From positions 124,001-188,000 of the forward strand of contig JAUILN010000006.1 of NCBI GenBank assembly GCA_030432695.1: DNA of 64,000 nucleotides, given 5' to 3'. The notes below the pieces were generated by a model that did no database searches, had not been told where the DNA came from, and saw nothing but the letters and a program-made list of their open reading frames with translations. Position 1 is the stretch's first letter; the number at the start of each line of letters is the position of its first letter. Source of the DNA: a bacterium (GTDB lineage Bacteria > Planctomycetota > UBA1135 > UBA2386). The position numbers were made by a program, and so were the translations under genes. This document shows positions 1 to 9,200 of the stretch, piece by piece.

Positions 1-857
1 TGCCGGGTGTTGCCGCCATTGTCGCTGGTGAAGATCACCAGCGTGTCGTCGTCGAGGTCGAGCGCCTTCAGGGTCGCCATCAGTTGGCCGACCGACCAGT
101 CGAGCTCCTCGACACAGTCACCGAAGGCCGGCACCGCGGTGTTGTGCGAGCGGCCGTCGAACGACGGGCTCGAGTAGTGCGGCCAATGGGGGAAGGTGTG
201 CGGCCAGTAGAGGAAGAATGGCTGGTCGGCATGCTCGCGCACGAAGCGGATCGCCTCGTCGACATAGCGGCGCGTGAGGTAGCGCTGGTCGGGCTCCTCC
301 TCGATCACCTGCTCGTCGCGCAGCAGCGGCGTCTTCGGGTAGTTGCCGCGCGGCTTCGGGGTCTGCCCCATGTCGTTCGAGTACGGGATCCCGAAGTAGC
401 AGTCGAACCCCTGGCGGGTCGGCAGGAACACCGGCTGGTCACCGAGGTGCCATTTGCCGATGCAGGCCGTCGCGTAGCCGAGCGGCTTCAGCACCTCGGC
501 AATCGTGACCTCGTCGGGATGCAGGCCCTTGTGATGCCCGGGGAACAGCACCCACGCATCGCCGTCGCCACGGTCGAGGTGCACGCGGCGGGGATAGCAG
601 CCGGTGAGCAGCGAGGCGCGGCTCGGTGTGCAAACTCCGCTGGACACGTAATAGCTGGTGAAGCGGGTGCCCTCCTCCGCGAGCTTGTCGATGTTCGGCG
701 TGTGCTGGAACTCGGAGCCCTGGCAGGAGATGTCGGCGTAGCCGAGGTCGTCGCAGAGGATGAGGACGATGTTGGGTGGACGATCGGGACCTGAATCGGG
801 AGCGCTGGCTTGCGGGGTGGCGACTGCGAGACCGGCGAGGAGGAGCTTGGCGAGCAT
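1..857 (-). CDS. Sulfatase (arylsulfatase family), C-terminus beyond window
   Basis: This gene encodes an exported cysteine-type sulfatase that would hydrolyse sulfate esters, probably on polysaccharides. The first 285 residues are visible and the C-terminus lies outside the window. The ATG at 857 is followed by a signal peptide (MLAKLLLAGLAVA). The metal-binding pair is D36-D37 in PNIVLILCDDLGY. The sulfatase signature C-T-P-S-R is at residues 76-80, and Cys76 is the residue that must be oxidised to formylglycine. It diverges from the DUF1592 gene, with about 120 bp and a palindromic repeat between them. The family assignment is secure. The substrate cannot be told from this fragment. Confidence 0.93.
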   Translation of the reverse strand, partial: MLAKLLLAGLAVATPQASAPDSGPDRPPNIVLILCDDLGYADISCQGSEFQHTPNIDKLAEEGTRFTSYYVSSGVCTPSRASLLTGCYPRRVHLDRGDGDAWVLFPGHHKGLHPDEVTIAEVLKPLGYATACIGKWHLGDQPVFLPTRQGFDCYFGIPYSNDMGQTPKPRGNYPKTPLLRDEQVIEEEPDQRYLTRRYVDEAIRFVREHADQPFFLYWPHTFPHWPHYSSPSFDGRSHNTAVPAFGDCVEELDWSVGQLMATLKALDLDDDTLVIFTSDNGGNTR

Positions 858-880
858 GGGGCTGGGTGTGGCTCGGACAG

Positions 881-909
881 GTACGGCTGGTGCCTGGCAC
901 CGGTCGTAC
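881..909. repeat. Palindromic GGTGCC-T-GGCACC repeat, copy A
   Basis: An inverted repeat is centred on T895. The 13-nt core GGTGCCTGGCACC is flanked by arms that extend the stem to 14 pairs (GTACG on the left, CGTAC on the right), with two G-T pairs. It lies in the divergent gap between the sulfatase and the DUF1592 gene, so it cannot be a simple end-of-gene terminator for either. It is one of six copies in the window. Confidence 0.8.
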
Positions 910-978
910 ATCAGGAGAACCTACATGTTCGAGGTGCATGCAGTATCTTCGCGGCGCAGCTCCCCTCGCAGGTCCTCC

Positions 979-3576
979 ATGCGAACCGTGTCGCGTCCCT
1001 CGCTCCTCCTTCTCTGCGCCGTCTTCGTGGGTGGCGGTGCTGTCGGCCAGCGCTTCGACCACCACGCGGTCCGCGGTCGCCAACCCGCCGGCGGCATCTC
1101 CGATCGCCTCGAGGGCGAGTTCCTGCCGTTGCACGGCAGTGCCCGTGTTCAGGGCATGGAGGGCTTCGGTCCGGATTGGAGCGGTGATGCCCACGTCCTC
1201 TGGGACGGCACGGTCGGGGCGCGGATGGAGACGGCGTTCCCGGTCGAACGGGCCGGCCGCTATCGATTGGCGCTGCAGCTCACGTCGGCGCCCGACTACG
1301 GTCGCTTCACCGCGCGGCTCGATGGGGAAGTGCTGCGTGAGGGGATCGACCTGTTCTCCGGCCGGGTCGAGCTGGCCCCGCGGATCGACTGCGGGGAGTT
1401 CGATTTCGTGGCGGGGGAGCACGCGCTGGTCTTCGAGTTGACCGGTGCCCATCCGCGGGCCCGGGCGTTGAGCGGTGGGCGCTATCTGCTCGGCCTCGAC
1501 TTCGTGGAGTTGCAGAGGCTCGACGGGGAAGCCGAGGCTGCGAAGTCGGAGGAACGGCCGACCGCCGAGGCGGAACTTGTCGCTGCGCCGCGAGCTGCGC
1601 TGTCGTTGGTCGAGGCTCGGCCGTTGCTCGAGCGATACTGCCTGCGCTGTCACGGTGGCGAGGACGAGACCGAGGGCGACGTCGACCTGCATGCGCTGCG
1701 CACGCGGCAGGACCTCCTGGCCAGGCCCGAACTGATCCGTCTCGCCGCCGACGTGGTGGTGCACGCCGACATGCCGCCCGACGACGAATTGCAGCCGAGC
1801 GCCGACGAGCGCGCGCTGCTGGGGCGGTTCTTCGAGGCGTTGGTCGCCGAGGCGGCCGCGGCGGCGGAACTCGCCCCGGTGACCATGCGGCGGCTGAACC
1901 GCTACGAGTACAACAATGCGGTCCGTGACCTGCTGCACCTGAAGGGCGACGTCTACGCATTGCCGGAGAAGGTGGTGCGCGGCCACGACCACTTCGACCC
2001 GGCGTCGGGTCAGATGCCGCGGAACATCCGGGTCAGCAACCGCACGCTCGGCAAGAACCAGATCGAGCAGAAGATCCTCACCGGTGTCGATCCGTTCGCG
2101 ATCGACCTGCAGGCCGAGCACGGCTTCAACAACCGTGGCGAGGAGCTCAGCACCTCGACGATCCTGCTCGAGAGTCTGCTGAGACTCGGTCGGTCGATTC
2201 CCGAGGCTCCGGAATTCGACGGTTACACGGAGCTGTTCGAGACCTTCTTCCAGCCCGGGCAGGGGTCGGTGTCGGCACGTTTGCAGCCGTTCCTGGAGCG
2301 GGCCTTCCGTCGCCCTGCCGATGCGGAGACCCTGGCTCGGTACGTGGCGTTCCATGCGCGGGAATGGGAGCGCACCGGTTCCTACACCCAGGCGATGAAG
2401 GGCGTGGTCGGCGCGGTGCTGGCCTCACCGAAGTTCTGCTTCGTCGTGGAGACCGCCGCCAGTGGCGACGGCCATGCGCCGCTCGACGGTTACGAGCTGG
2501 CCCAGCGGCTGGCGCTGTTCCTCTGGAGCAGCATCCCGGACGACGAGCTGCTCGTCGCGGCGCGCGACGGGCGGCTCGCCGGCGAGGCCGGGATCCGCGC
2601 CGAGGTCGAGCGGATGCTGCTCGACCCGAAGTGCCGGGCGCTCGCGGAGAACTTCGCGCGCCAATGGCTGCGCCTCGACCAACTGGTCACCGCGGTGCCC
2701 GACTTCGACCGCTTCGAGAACTACTACTCGCGGATCGGCTGCGAGCAGTGGAAGTTCGGCCTGCAGTCGATGATCGAGCCGCTGCTCCTGTTCGAGAGCG
2801 TGCTGGTCGAGGACCGTTCGATCCTGGTGTTCGTCGACAGCGACTATTCCTACCGCTCCGACGAGCTGGAAGCGTGGTATCGCCGGCCGGACGACCCGTT
2901 CGCCGGCAAGGGCAACCACGGGCGCTTCGGCACCGGCGCGTTGGTGTTCCGTCGGCGCACCCTGCCGACGCGGCGCGAGGGCGGCGTGATCACCACCGCG
3001 GCGACCCTTACGATGACCTCGACGCCGCTGCGGACCAGCCCGATCAAGCGGGGCGCGTGGGTGGCGACTGCGGTGCTCAACGACCCGCCACCGCCACCTC
3101 CCGACGCCGTGCCGGAGATCGAGGCCGACGACGCGGCGTTGGCCGAGGCGGGCCTGACGATCCGTGAACGCCTGAAGCAGCACGCGGTCCAGCAGGATTG
3201 CGCGAGCTGCCATTCGCGGATCGATCCGCTGGGGTTCGCGCTCGAGAACTACGACCCGGTCGGCCATTGGCGCGACGTCTACCGCGGCGAGCTGCCGATC
3301 GATGCCAGCGGCGAGCTGTTCGGCGAGGCGCGGTTCACCACCATCGAGGAGTTCAAGGAAGCGCTGCTCGACCGGCCCGAGCGCTTCGTGCGCGCGTTCA
3401 CCGAGCACCTGCTGAGCTATGCGCTCGGTCGCGAACTCGTGGTGGGGGACGAGCCGGCGGTGGACCGGATCGTCGAACGTGCGCTCGCCAAGGGCGCGCG
3501 GATCTCGGTGGTGGTCACCGAGATCGCGCTGAGCGTGCCCTTCCGCAACAAGGCTTCCCAGGAGCGGTCCCGATGA
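979..3576 (+). CDS. DUF1592-family planctomycete cytochrome protein
   Basis: This is an exported protein of about 865 residues, of the DUF1587/1592/1588/1585 family common in Planctomycetes. The biochemical role of the family is not established. I chose the ATG at 979 because it opens a clear signal peptide (MRTVSRPSLLLLCAVFVGGG). An upstream in-frame ATG at 925 gives no signal sequence. A carbohydrate-binding-like beta region at about 30-190 is followed by a c-type haem motif CLRCH at 221-225. Next come DUF1587 (RRLNRYEYNNAVRDLL, about 302), DUF1595, DUF1592 (about 504), DUF1588 with a second CxxCH (CASCH, 741-745) and C-terminal DUF1585. Its stop overlaps the DUF1552 start as ATGA, the usual two-gene unit. 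Confidence 0.92.
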   Translation: MRTVSRPSLLLLCAVFVGGGAVGQRFDHHAVRGRQPAGGISDRLEGEFLPLHGSARVQGMEGFGPDWSGDAHVLWDGTVGARMETAFPVERAGRYRLALQLTSAPDYGRFTARLDGEVLREGIDLFSGRVELAPRIDCGEFDFVAGEHALVFELTGAHPRARALSGGRYLLGLDFVELQRLDGEAEAAKSEERPTAEAELVAAPRAALSLVEARPLLERYCLRCHGGEDETEGDVDLHALRTRQDLLARPELIRLAADVVVHADMPPDDELQPSADERALLGRFFEALVAEAAAAAELAPVTMRRLNRYEYNNAVRDLLHLKGDVYALPEKVVRGHDHFDPASGQMPRNIRVSNRTLGKNQIEQKILTGVDPFAIDLQAEHGFNNRGEELSTSTILLESLLRLGRSIPEAPEFDGYTELFETFFQPGQGSVSARLQPFLERAFRRPADAETLARYVAFHAREWERTGSYTQAMKGVVGAVLASPKFCFVVETAASGDGHAPLDGYELAQRLALFLWSSIPDDELLVAARDGRLAGEAGIRAEVERMLLDPKCRALAENFARQWLRLDQLVTAVPDFDRFENYYSRIGCEQWKFGLQSMIEPLLLFESVLVEDRSILVFVDSDYSYRSDELEAWYRRPDDPFAGKGNHGRFGTGALVFRRRTLPTRREGGVITTAATLTMTSTPLRTSPIKRGAWVATAVLNDPPPPPPDAVPEIEADDAALAEAGLTIRERLKQHAVQQDCASCHSRIDPLGFALENYDPVGHWRDVYRGELPIDASGELFGEARFTTIEEFKEALLDRPERFVRAFTEHLLSYALGRELVVGDEPAVDRIVERALAKGARISVVVTEIALSVPFRNKASQERSR

Positions 3577-4868
3577 ACGTGCTCACCGGCAAGACCCTGC
3601 CCCGACGCACCTTCCTGCGCGGCTGCGGTGCGGCACTGGCGCTGCCCTACCTCGACGCGATGGCCCCGCGGCGCCGCGCTCGGTCGGGACCGCGCCGCTT
3701 CGCGGTGTTCTACACGCCGAACGGCTACGTCCAGGACAAGTGGCTGCCGGTCGACGCCGGGCGGGAGTTCACCCTGAGCCCGACCCTCGAGCCGATCGCC
3801 GCGTTGCGCCACAAGATGACGCTGCACACCGGGCTGGATCGCATCAAGACGCCGGGCACCGACGGCCATGCGCAGGCCTCGACCTGCTACATGAGCACGG
3901 CCCGGCCCGACGAGCTGTCGCCGGCCGGCTACCCGCTGAAGCGGACCATCGACCAGGTGGTCGCCGACGTCACCGGGGAGGCCACCGCGTTCCGTTCGCT
4001 GGAGTTGTCGTGCAATGCATACGACGACAACCGCGAGTCGGTCTACTTCGACAACATCTCGTGGTTCGGCCACGGCCATGTCGCGCGCTCGATGAAGGAT
4101 CCGCGGCGGGTGTTCCGGCGGCTGTTCGCGGTCGAGGAGCACCGTGACAACGCCAGCGTGCTCGATCTGGTGTTGGCCGACGCGAAGGACCTGCGGCCGC
4201 AGCTCGGGACGCGGGATCGTGCGAAGCTGGGGGAGTACCTCGATGCGGTCCGTGCCGTCGAGCGGCAGATCGAGCGGATCACGGGGCGCCAGGACGAGAT
4301 CCGGGGGCTCGAGCTGGCGACGCCGCCGAGCCGCGCGGATCTACCGCGCGAGGCCTACATCCAGCTGATGGGCGACCTGCTGATCCTGGCGCTGCAGACC
4401 GACCTGACGCGCGTGGCGTCGCTGATGGTCGGCCCGGAGCGCTGGGACACGCCGTTGGTCTACGAAGGCCTGTTCGACAAGCCGGCCCGTCATCACGGCT
4501 GGACGCACGAGCAGGGCAACCCGGAGATCAAGCGCGAACTCGAGCGACTCGACCGCTTCCAAGTGGCCCAGTTCGCGACGCTGGCCGCCAAGATGGACGC
4601 GATCGAGGAAGGCGAGTCGACGCTGCTCGACAACACGGTGTTCCTGCTCGGCGCGGGTCTCAGCAGCGGCCTGCTGCACCAGTGCACCAACCTGCCGACG
4701 CTGATCGCAGGCTCGGGCGGCGGGCTGTTCGACCCGGCGGGGCACGTGCAGCACGCAGCGGGCACGCCGATCGCGAACCTCTGGCTGTCGCTGGCGCGGG
4801 GCATGGGGGTCGCAGCGGAGCGCATCGGCGACAGCACCGGCACCCTGACTGGCTGGCACATCGATTAG
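3573..4868 (+). CDS. DUF1552 domain protein, partner of DUF1592 gene
   Basis: This is a 431-residue protein of the DUF1552 family, which almost always sits next to a DUF1592 gene in Planctomycetes. The start overlaps the upstream stop (ATGA), so translation is probably coupled. The N-terminus carries a twin-arginine-like stretch (LPRRTFLRGCGAALALP), which fits export. Recognisable family segments include FAVFYTPNGYVQDKWLP near residue 45 and a C-terminal LDNTVFLLGAGLSSG. The catalytic role is unknown. DUF1552 and DUF1501 both look like alkaline-phosphatase-superfamily relatives, but that is inference. A long hairpin follows the stop by 5 bp. Confidence 0.92.
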   Translation: MNVLTGKTLPRRTFLRGCGAALALPYLDAMAPRRRARSGPRRFAVFYTPNGYVQDKWLPVDAGREFTLSPTLEPIAALRHKMTLHTGLDRIKTPGTDGHAQASTCYMSTARPDELSPAGYPLKRTIDQVVADVTGEATAFRSLELSCNAYDDNRESVYFDNISWFGHGHVARSMKDPRRVFRRLFAVEEHRDNASVLDLVLADAKDLRPQLGTRDRAKLGEYLDAVRAVERQIERITGRQDEIRGLELATPPSRADLPREAYIQLMGDLLILALQTDLTRVASLMVGPERWDTPLVYEGLFDKPARHHGWTHEQGNPEIKRELERLDRFQVAQFATLAAKMDAIEEGESTLLDNTVFLLGAGLSSGLLHQCTNLPTLIAGSGGGLFDPAGHVQHAAGTPIANLWLSLARGMGVAAERIGDSTGTLTGWHID

Positions 4869-4873
4869 AGCCA

Positions 4874-4923
4874 CGCGGTTTCTGTCGTGGTTGGTGCCTG
4901 GCACCAACTACGACAGAAACGCG
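4874..4923. repeat. Palindromic GGTGCC-T-GGCACC repeat, copy B (possible terminator)
   Basis: A near-perfect inverted repeat is centred on T4899. The stem is continuous from 4878 to 4920 (21 pairs, one G-T) and can be extended to 4874-4923 with one bulged G. Its arms (TTTCTGTCGTGGTT and the complement) match copy C 1.3 kb downstream. It begins 5 bp after the DUF1552 stop and ends 30 bp before the FAH start. There is no T-run, so a terminator role is inference. Confidence 0.85.
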
Positions 4924-4953
4924 GGTGGGGTAGGCGGCGGGTAGAGTGCGCGG

Positions 4954-6150
4954 ATGCGCACCGAGCCCCGTGACTTCCTGCCTTCCGACGGATTCGCCGG
5001 CACCCTGGTCGGGCGCGCCTGGTTGCCCGCGGACCTCACCGGCAGCGTCGCTGGACCGAGTCCGGTGTGGATCCGCGAAGACGGGGTCTACGACCTGTCA
5101 CCGATCGCGCCGACCACCTCGCAGCTGTTCGCCGATGGCGATGCGTGGGTGGCGGCCGGTCCCGCCGGGCTGCGCGCGGTCGGTGGCTTCGACGAGCTGA
5201 TGCGCAATACCGTCGCGCGCCCGCGCGATCCGGCCCGGCCGCACTTCCTCGTCCCGGTCGACCTGCAACCGATCAAGGCCTGCGGAGTGACCTTCATGGT
5301 CAGCGCGCTGGAGCGCGTGATCGAGGAACGCGCGGGTGGCGACAGCGCGCGGGCGGCGGCGGTGCGGGACCAGATCCGCGAGCGGATCGGCGCGGAGGTG
5401 TCGAGCGTGGTGCCGGGATCCGCCGAGGCCGAGGAGGTGAAGCGGGTCCTGCAGGCCGAGGGGTTGTGGTCGCAGTACCTCGAGGTCGGCATCGGCCCCT
5501 ACGCCGAGGTCTTCACCAAGGCGCCGGTGCTCGCGGCGGTCGGGACGTGTGACGACGTCGGCATCCTCGAGATCTCGTCCTGGAACAACCCCGAGCCGGA
5601 GGTCGTGCTGCTGGTCGATCCTGCGGCCCGGATCGTCGGCGCGACGCTCGGCAACGACGTGAACCTCCGCGACATCGAGGGCCGCAGCGCCCTGCTGCTG
5701 GGCAAGGCCAAGGACAACAACGGCTCGGCCGCGGTCGGTCCGTTCGTCCGCCTGTTCGACGACACCTTCACGCTCGACGACGTCCGGCAGGCAGAGGTCT
5801 CGCTCGAGATCGAGGGCGACGACGGCTTCGCGCTCCGCGAGGTGAGCCTGATGGCGAAGATCAGCCGCGACGTCACCGAGCTGGTGCGGCAGACGATCCA
5901 CGCCAGCCACCAGTATCCCGACGGTCTCGCCCTGTTCACGGGCACGCTCTTCGCGCCGACGGCGGACCGCGACGCGCCAGGGATGGGCTTCACCCATCAC
6001 CTCGGCGACGTCGTCCGGATCTCGTCGCCGAAGCTCGGCGCATTGCAGAACCGCGTGCAGCATTGCCACGCGATCCCGCGGTGGGAGTTCGGGATCGGTG
6101 CGTTGATGGCGAATCTGGCGCGGCGTGGGCTACTGGGGCGAGCGACCTGA
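4954..6150 (+). CDS. Fumarylacetoacetate hydrolase (FAH) family protein
   Basis: This is a 398-residue cytosolic enzyme of the FAH superfamily, which are metal-dependent hydrolases, decarboxylases or dehydratases of 2-keto acids. The C-terminal half carries the family metal-site signature: EPE at 214-216, then GNDVNLRDIEG at 233-243 and the LLGKAKDNNGSAAVGP stretch. The N-terminal 100 residues are longer than in short FAH proteins. The length resembles sugar-acid-pathway FAH proteins related to 2-keto-3-deoxyarabonate dehydratase, but no pathway neighbours are present to support that. No signal peptide is visible. The gene stands alone, bracketed on both sides by nearly identical palindromic repeats. 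Confidence 0.85.
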   Translation: MRTEPRDFLPSDGFAGTLVGRAWLPADLTGSVAGPSPVWIREDGVYDLSPIAPTTSQLFADGDAWVAAGPAGLRAVGGFDELMRNTVARPRDPARPHFLVPVDLQPIKACGVTFMVSALERVIEERAGGDSARAAAVRDQIRERIGAEVSSVVPGSAEAEEVKRVLQAEGLWSQYLEVGIGPYAEVFTKAPVLAAVGTCDDVGILEISSWNNPEPEVVLLVDPAARIVGATLGNDVNLRDIEGRSALLLGKAKDNNGSAAVGPFVRLFDDTFTLDDVRQAEVSLEIEGDDGFALREVSLMAKISRDVTELVRQTIHASHQYPDGLALFTGTLFAPTADRDAPGMGFTHHLGDVVRISSPKLGALQNRVQHCHAIPRWEFGIGALMANLARRGLLGRAT

Positions 6151-6160
6151 TCTGCTGGCT

Positions 6161-6215
6161 CCCGCAGAGTCTGTCGTAGTTGGTGCCTGGCACCGACTAC
6201 GACAGACTTCGCGGG
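6161..6215. terminator. Palindromic repeat copy C, likely bidirectional terminator
   Basis: A 55-nt inverted repeat is centred on T6188. Its core is GGTGCCTGGCACC, its arms are GTCTGTCGTAGTT and complement, and an outer CCCGC/GCGGG clamp is separated by a single A-C mismatch. It fills the gap between the convergent FAH gene (stop at 6150) and the next minus-strand gene (stop at 6217), which is the ideal place for a two-way terminator. The arms match copy B. No U-tract follows, so intrinsic termination is inferred from position and stem strength only. Confidence 0.75.
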
Positions 6216-6216
6216 G

Positions 6217-9200
6217 TCACTTGCCGGTGGTCGTGGGGAGCGGGACCTGAGCGTCGCTCTGCAGGTAGCGGACGAGGTCGAGGACCTCGGGGTCTTCCAG
6301 GGTCGTGAGCAGGCCGGGCGGCATCAGCGAGACGGGGAGCGTGGTCCGCGAGGTGACGTCGGCCTTGGCGAGCACCGTCACGTCGTCCTGGCCGACGACG
6401 CGCAGGGTCAGGCTCTCGTCGGTCTCGGCGGCGATGGTGCCGCCGTAGGTCCGGCCGTCGCGGGTGACGACCATGACCATGCGGTAGGCGTCCTGGATCT
6501 CCTCACTCGGCGCGAGGATGTTGCCCAGCAGGTATTCCAGGTTGCCGCGGTTGGAGCCGGTCAGCTCGGGACCGAGCGTGCCGCCGGCGTCGTACATCGT
6601 GTGGCAGGTGGCGCAGGTGCGCTGGAAGACCGCGCGGCCGCGGCGCGGGTCGGCATCGGCCAGGGCTTCGTCGGTGAGGAGTGCACGGTACCTCGCGTAT
6701 TGCGCCTCGAGGTCGGCGCCCGCGGCGTCGATCGGTCCCCACACGTCGACGAAGGTATTGCCCACCACGCGGCGGAGCTGGCGGGCGAGCCATGCAGGGA
6801 CGTCGCGCTTGGAGACCTTCCCCTCACGCAGAGCTTCGGTGAGGCGGCGCGCCGAGCCCGGACGCGCGGCCAGAGCCTGCACCACCTCGCTGCGTTCGGT
6901 CTCGGTGAATGACTCGTAGCGCGCGAGCAGCAGGTCGGCGAGCTCCGGGGCCTCGTAGGCGGCGACGGCGCGGATCGCTTCGACACGAAGAGTCTCGTCG
7001 TCGAGGCACGCGGGAAGACGGCTCGGCACGCCGGCGTGGGCGACTGCCGCGAGGGCGCGCAGTGCAGTACCTCGCTCGGCCGCCGGGCGTGCGGGGTCGT
7101 CGAGCGTCGCCAGCAACTCGGCGTCGGCATCGCGGTCGCCGAAGGTCTGGGCGAGCGCGGCGACCAGCGGAGCCAGCATGGGGCGGCTTGCCAGCGGGCC
7201 TCGCAACGCCGCCCAACCCGCCGGCGGCGCGACGTCGTTGCGGCCGCGCAGACCGTCCTGCACGCCGAGCAGGACCTCGCGCGACCAGCTCGCCGGGCCG
7301 TCGGCAGCCGCGCCGAGGACCGCGCCGAGGCGATCGGCGGCGGCGAGGCGGCGGGCGGTGAAGCGGGTCAGGTGCGGGAGTCGGCTGGCACGGGCGAACT
7401 GCACCGCGCGCGCGGGGTCGTTGGGCACGGCGGGCTCGATGCCGAACCAGACCATCAGCGGGAGGTTGTGGTCCTGGGCGTCCTCACCGTGCTCGGCGAG
7501 TGCGCGAGCGATCGGCCAGCGGGCCTGGTGCGGCAAGCGCTGCAGTGCCGAGGCGAGCGCGAGGCGGACGGTCGGCGACGGATCCGTGCGGGCGAGGTCC
7601 GCGAAGCGGGCGACGACTTCGTCGGCCGGGGCATCGTCTTCGCAGAGCAGGCGGATGCTCCAGGCGCGCATGTCGTCGAGCGGGTCGTCGAGCAGTGCGG
7701 CGAGTCGAGCCGCGTCGAGACCTTCGGTCACGTGCAGGGCCCAGAGGGCGCGGAGCCGGTGTTCGGCGGGAGCGTCACCCGCGAGCCGGCTGCGGAGCGT
7801 GTCTCGCGTGCCGGATGCCAAAGCGCCCTGTACCGCGCGCCCCTGCAGCACCACGCGTGCCCGCCGCGCGTGCCAGGAACTCGGGCTCCGCTGCAGGTCT
7901 ACGAGGGCTGCGTCCGGAAGCGTCTGCAGGTCGGCGTGCCGACCGTCCCATTGCACCGCCTCCGACTTCACCGGCGCGATGCGGTAGATCCGCCCCGTCT
8001 CGCCGTTCTGCACGCTCGAGCCGCAGATGTCGGCGTCGTGCCAGTCCAGCACGAACAGGTTGCCATCCGGGCCGAGCTCCATGCTGAAGCCCACCCATTG
8101 CGCATTGTGGGCCTTCAGGAAGTCGGTGCCGTGCGAGGCCACGAAGCTCGACCCGCGTGGTGTGAGCACATCGCCGAGCACCGCGTGCTCGTGGATGTTG
8201 GCCATGAACAACTGGCCGTGGTACTCCGCGGGGAACGCGTCCGACAGGTACACCCGCGCCCCGCCGTGCGCCGAGCGGTGGGGGTGGTCCACGATCGTCT
8301 TCAGGTCGTCGTAGACGTGCGGGTTGAAGTGCGAGCCGCCCTGCCGCTGGTAGATGCCGCCGGGCACGATGTGCCAGAGGTGCGGCAGCACGCAGGCGGT
8401 GATGAACAGGTTGCCGCGGGCATCGAAGTCGAGACCCCAGGGATTGGAGAAGCCGTGGGCGACCACCTCGAAGCGGCGCTTCGTCGGGTGGTAGCGCCAG
8501 ACGCCACCATTGATCGGCGTGCCCGGCCCATCGAGCGGCAGGTTTTCCGGGAACGCGTCGCCCTTCGTGGGCAGGCGAACCTCGCCCTTCGGTCGACCCA
8601 CCAGCGACGGCGTCGCGAAGCCCTGGCAGCCGTACAGCCAGCCGTCGGGTCCCCAGGTCAGCGAGTTGAGGGTCTCGTGCCGATCGCGGATGCCCCAGCC
8701 TGTCAGCCGCACCTCGATGTCGTCCATATCGGCGCGGTCGTCGCCATCGCGGTCGGGGACGAACAGCAGGTGCGGCGGTGCGGCGAGCCAGAGGCCGTCG
8801 AGGCCCACGGCGACCGCGCTGGGGAACGGGATGCCCTCGAGGAAGGTCTCGCGGCGGTCGGCGACGCCGTCGCGGTCGGTGTCCTCGAGGATCAGGATCC
8901 GGCTGTCGCCAGAGTTGGCGAAGCCCTTGTTGCGCGCTTCGTAGTCGCGGTTCTCGGCGACCCACAGCCGCCCGCGGTCGTCCCAGCAGAACGCCATCGG
9001 CTGCGCGATCATCGGTTCGCTGGCGAAGGCGTTGACCGCGAAGCCGTCGGGCACGGTCATCTTCGCCACGGCCTGTTCGGCGGTGAGGAACTCGGCGTCC
9101 CGGCCTTCCTGCTGGGCCATGCCCCACAGCGCCCAGGCGTAGGGCTGGCCGGTGTAGCGCGACCACGTCTCCTGCAGCGCCATCCCGTCGTGCGGGCCGG

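Noticed and set aside
439..2355. 638-codon minus-strand open frame overlapping sulfatase and DUF1592 genes
   Set aside because: It is out of frame with the sulfatase signature and antisense to the haem motifs. The real sulfatase is in another frame starting at 857.
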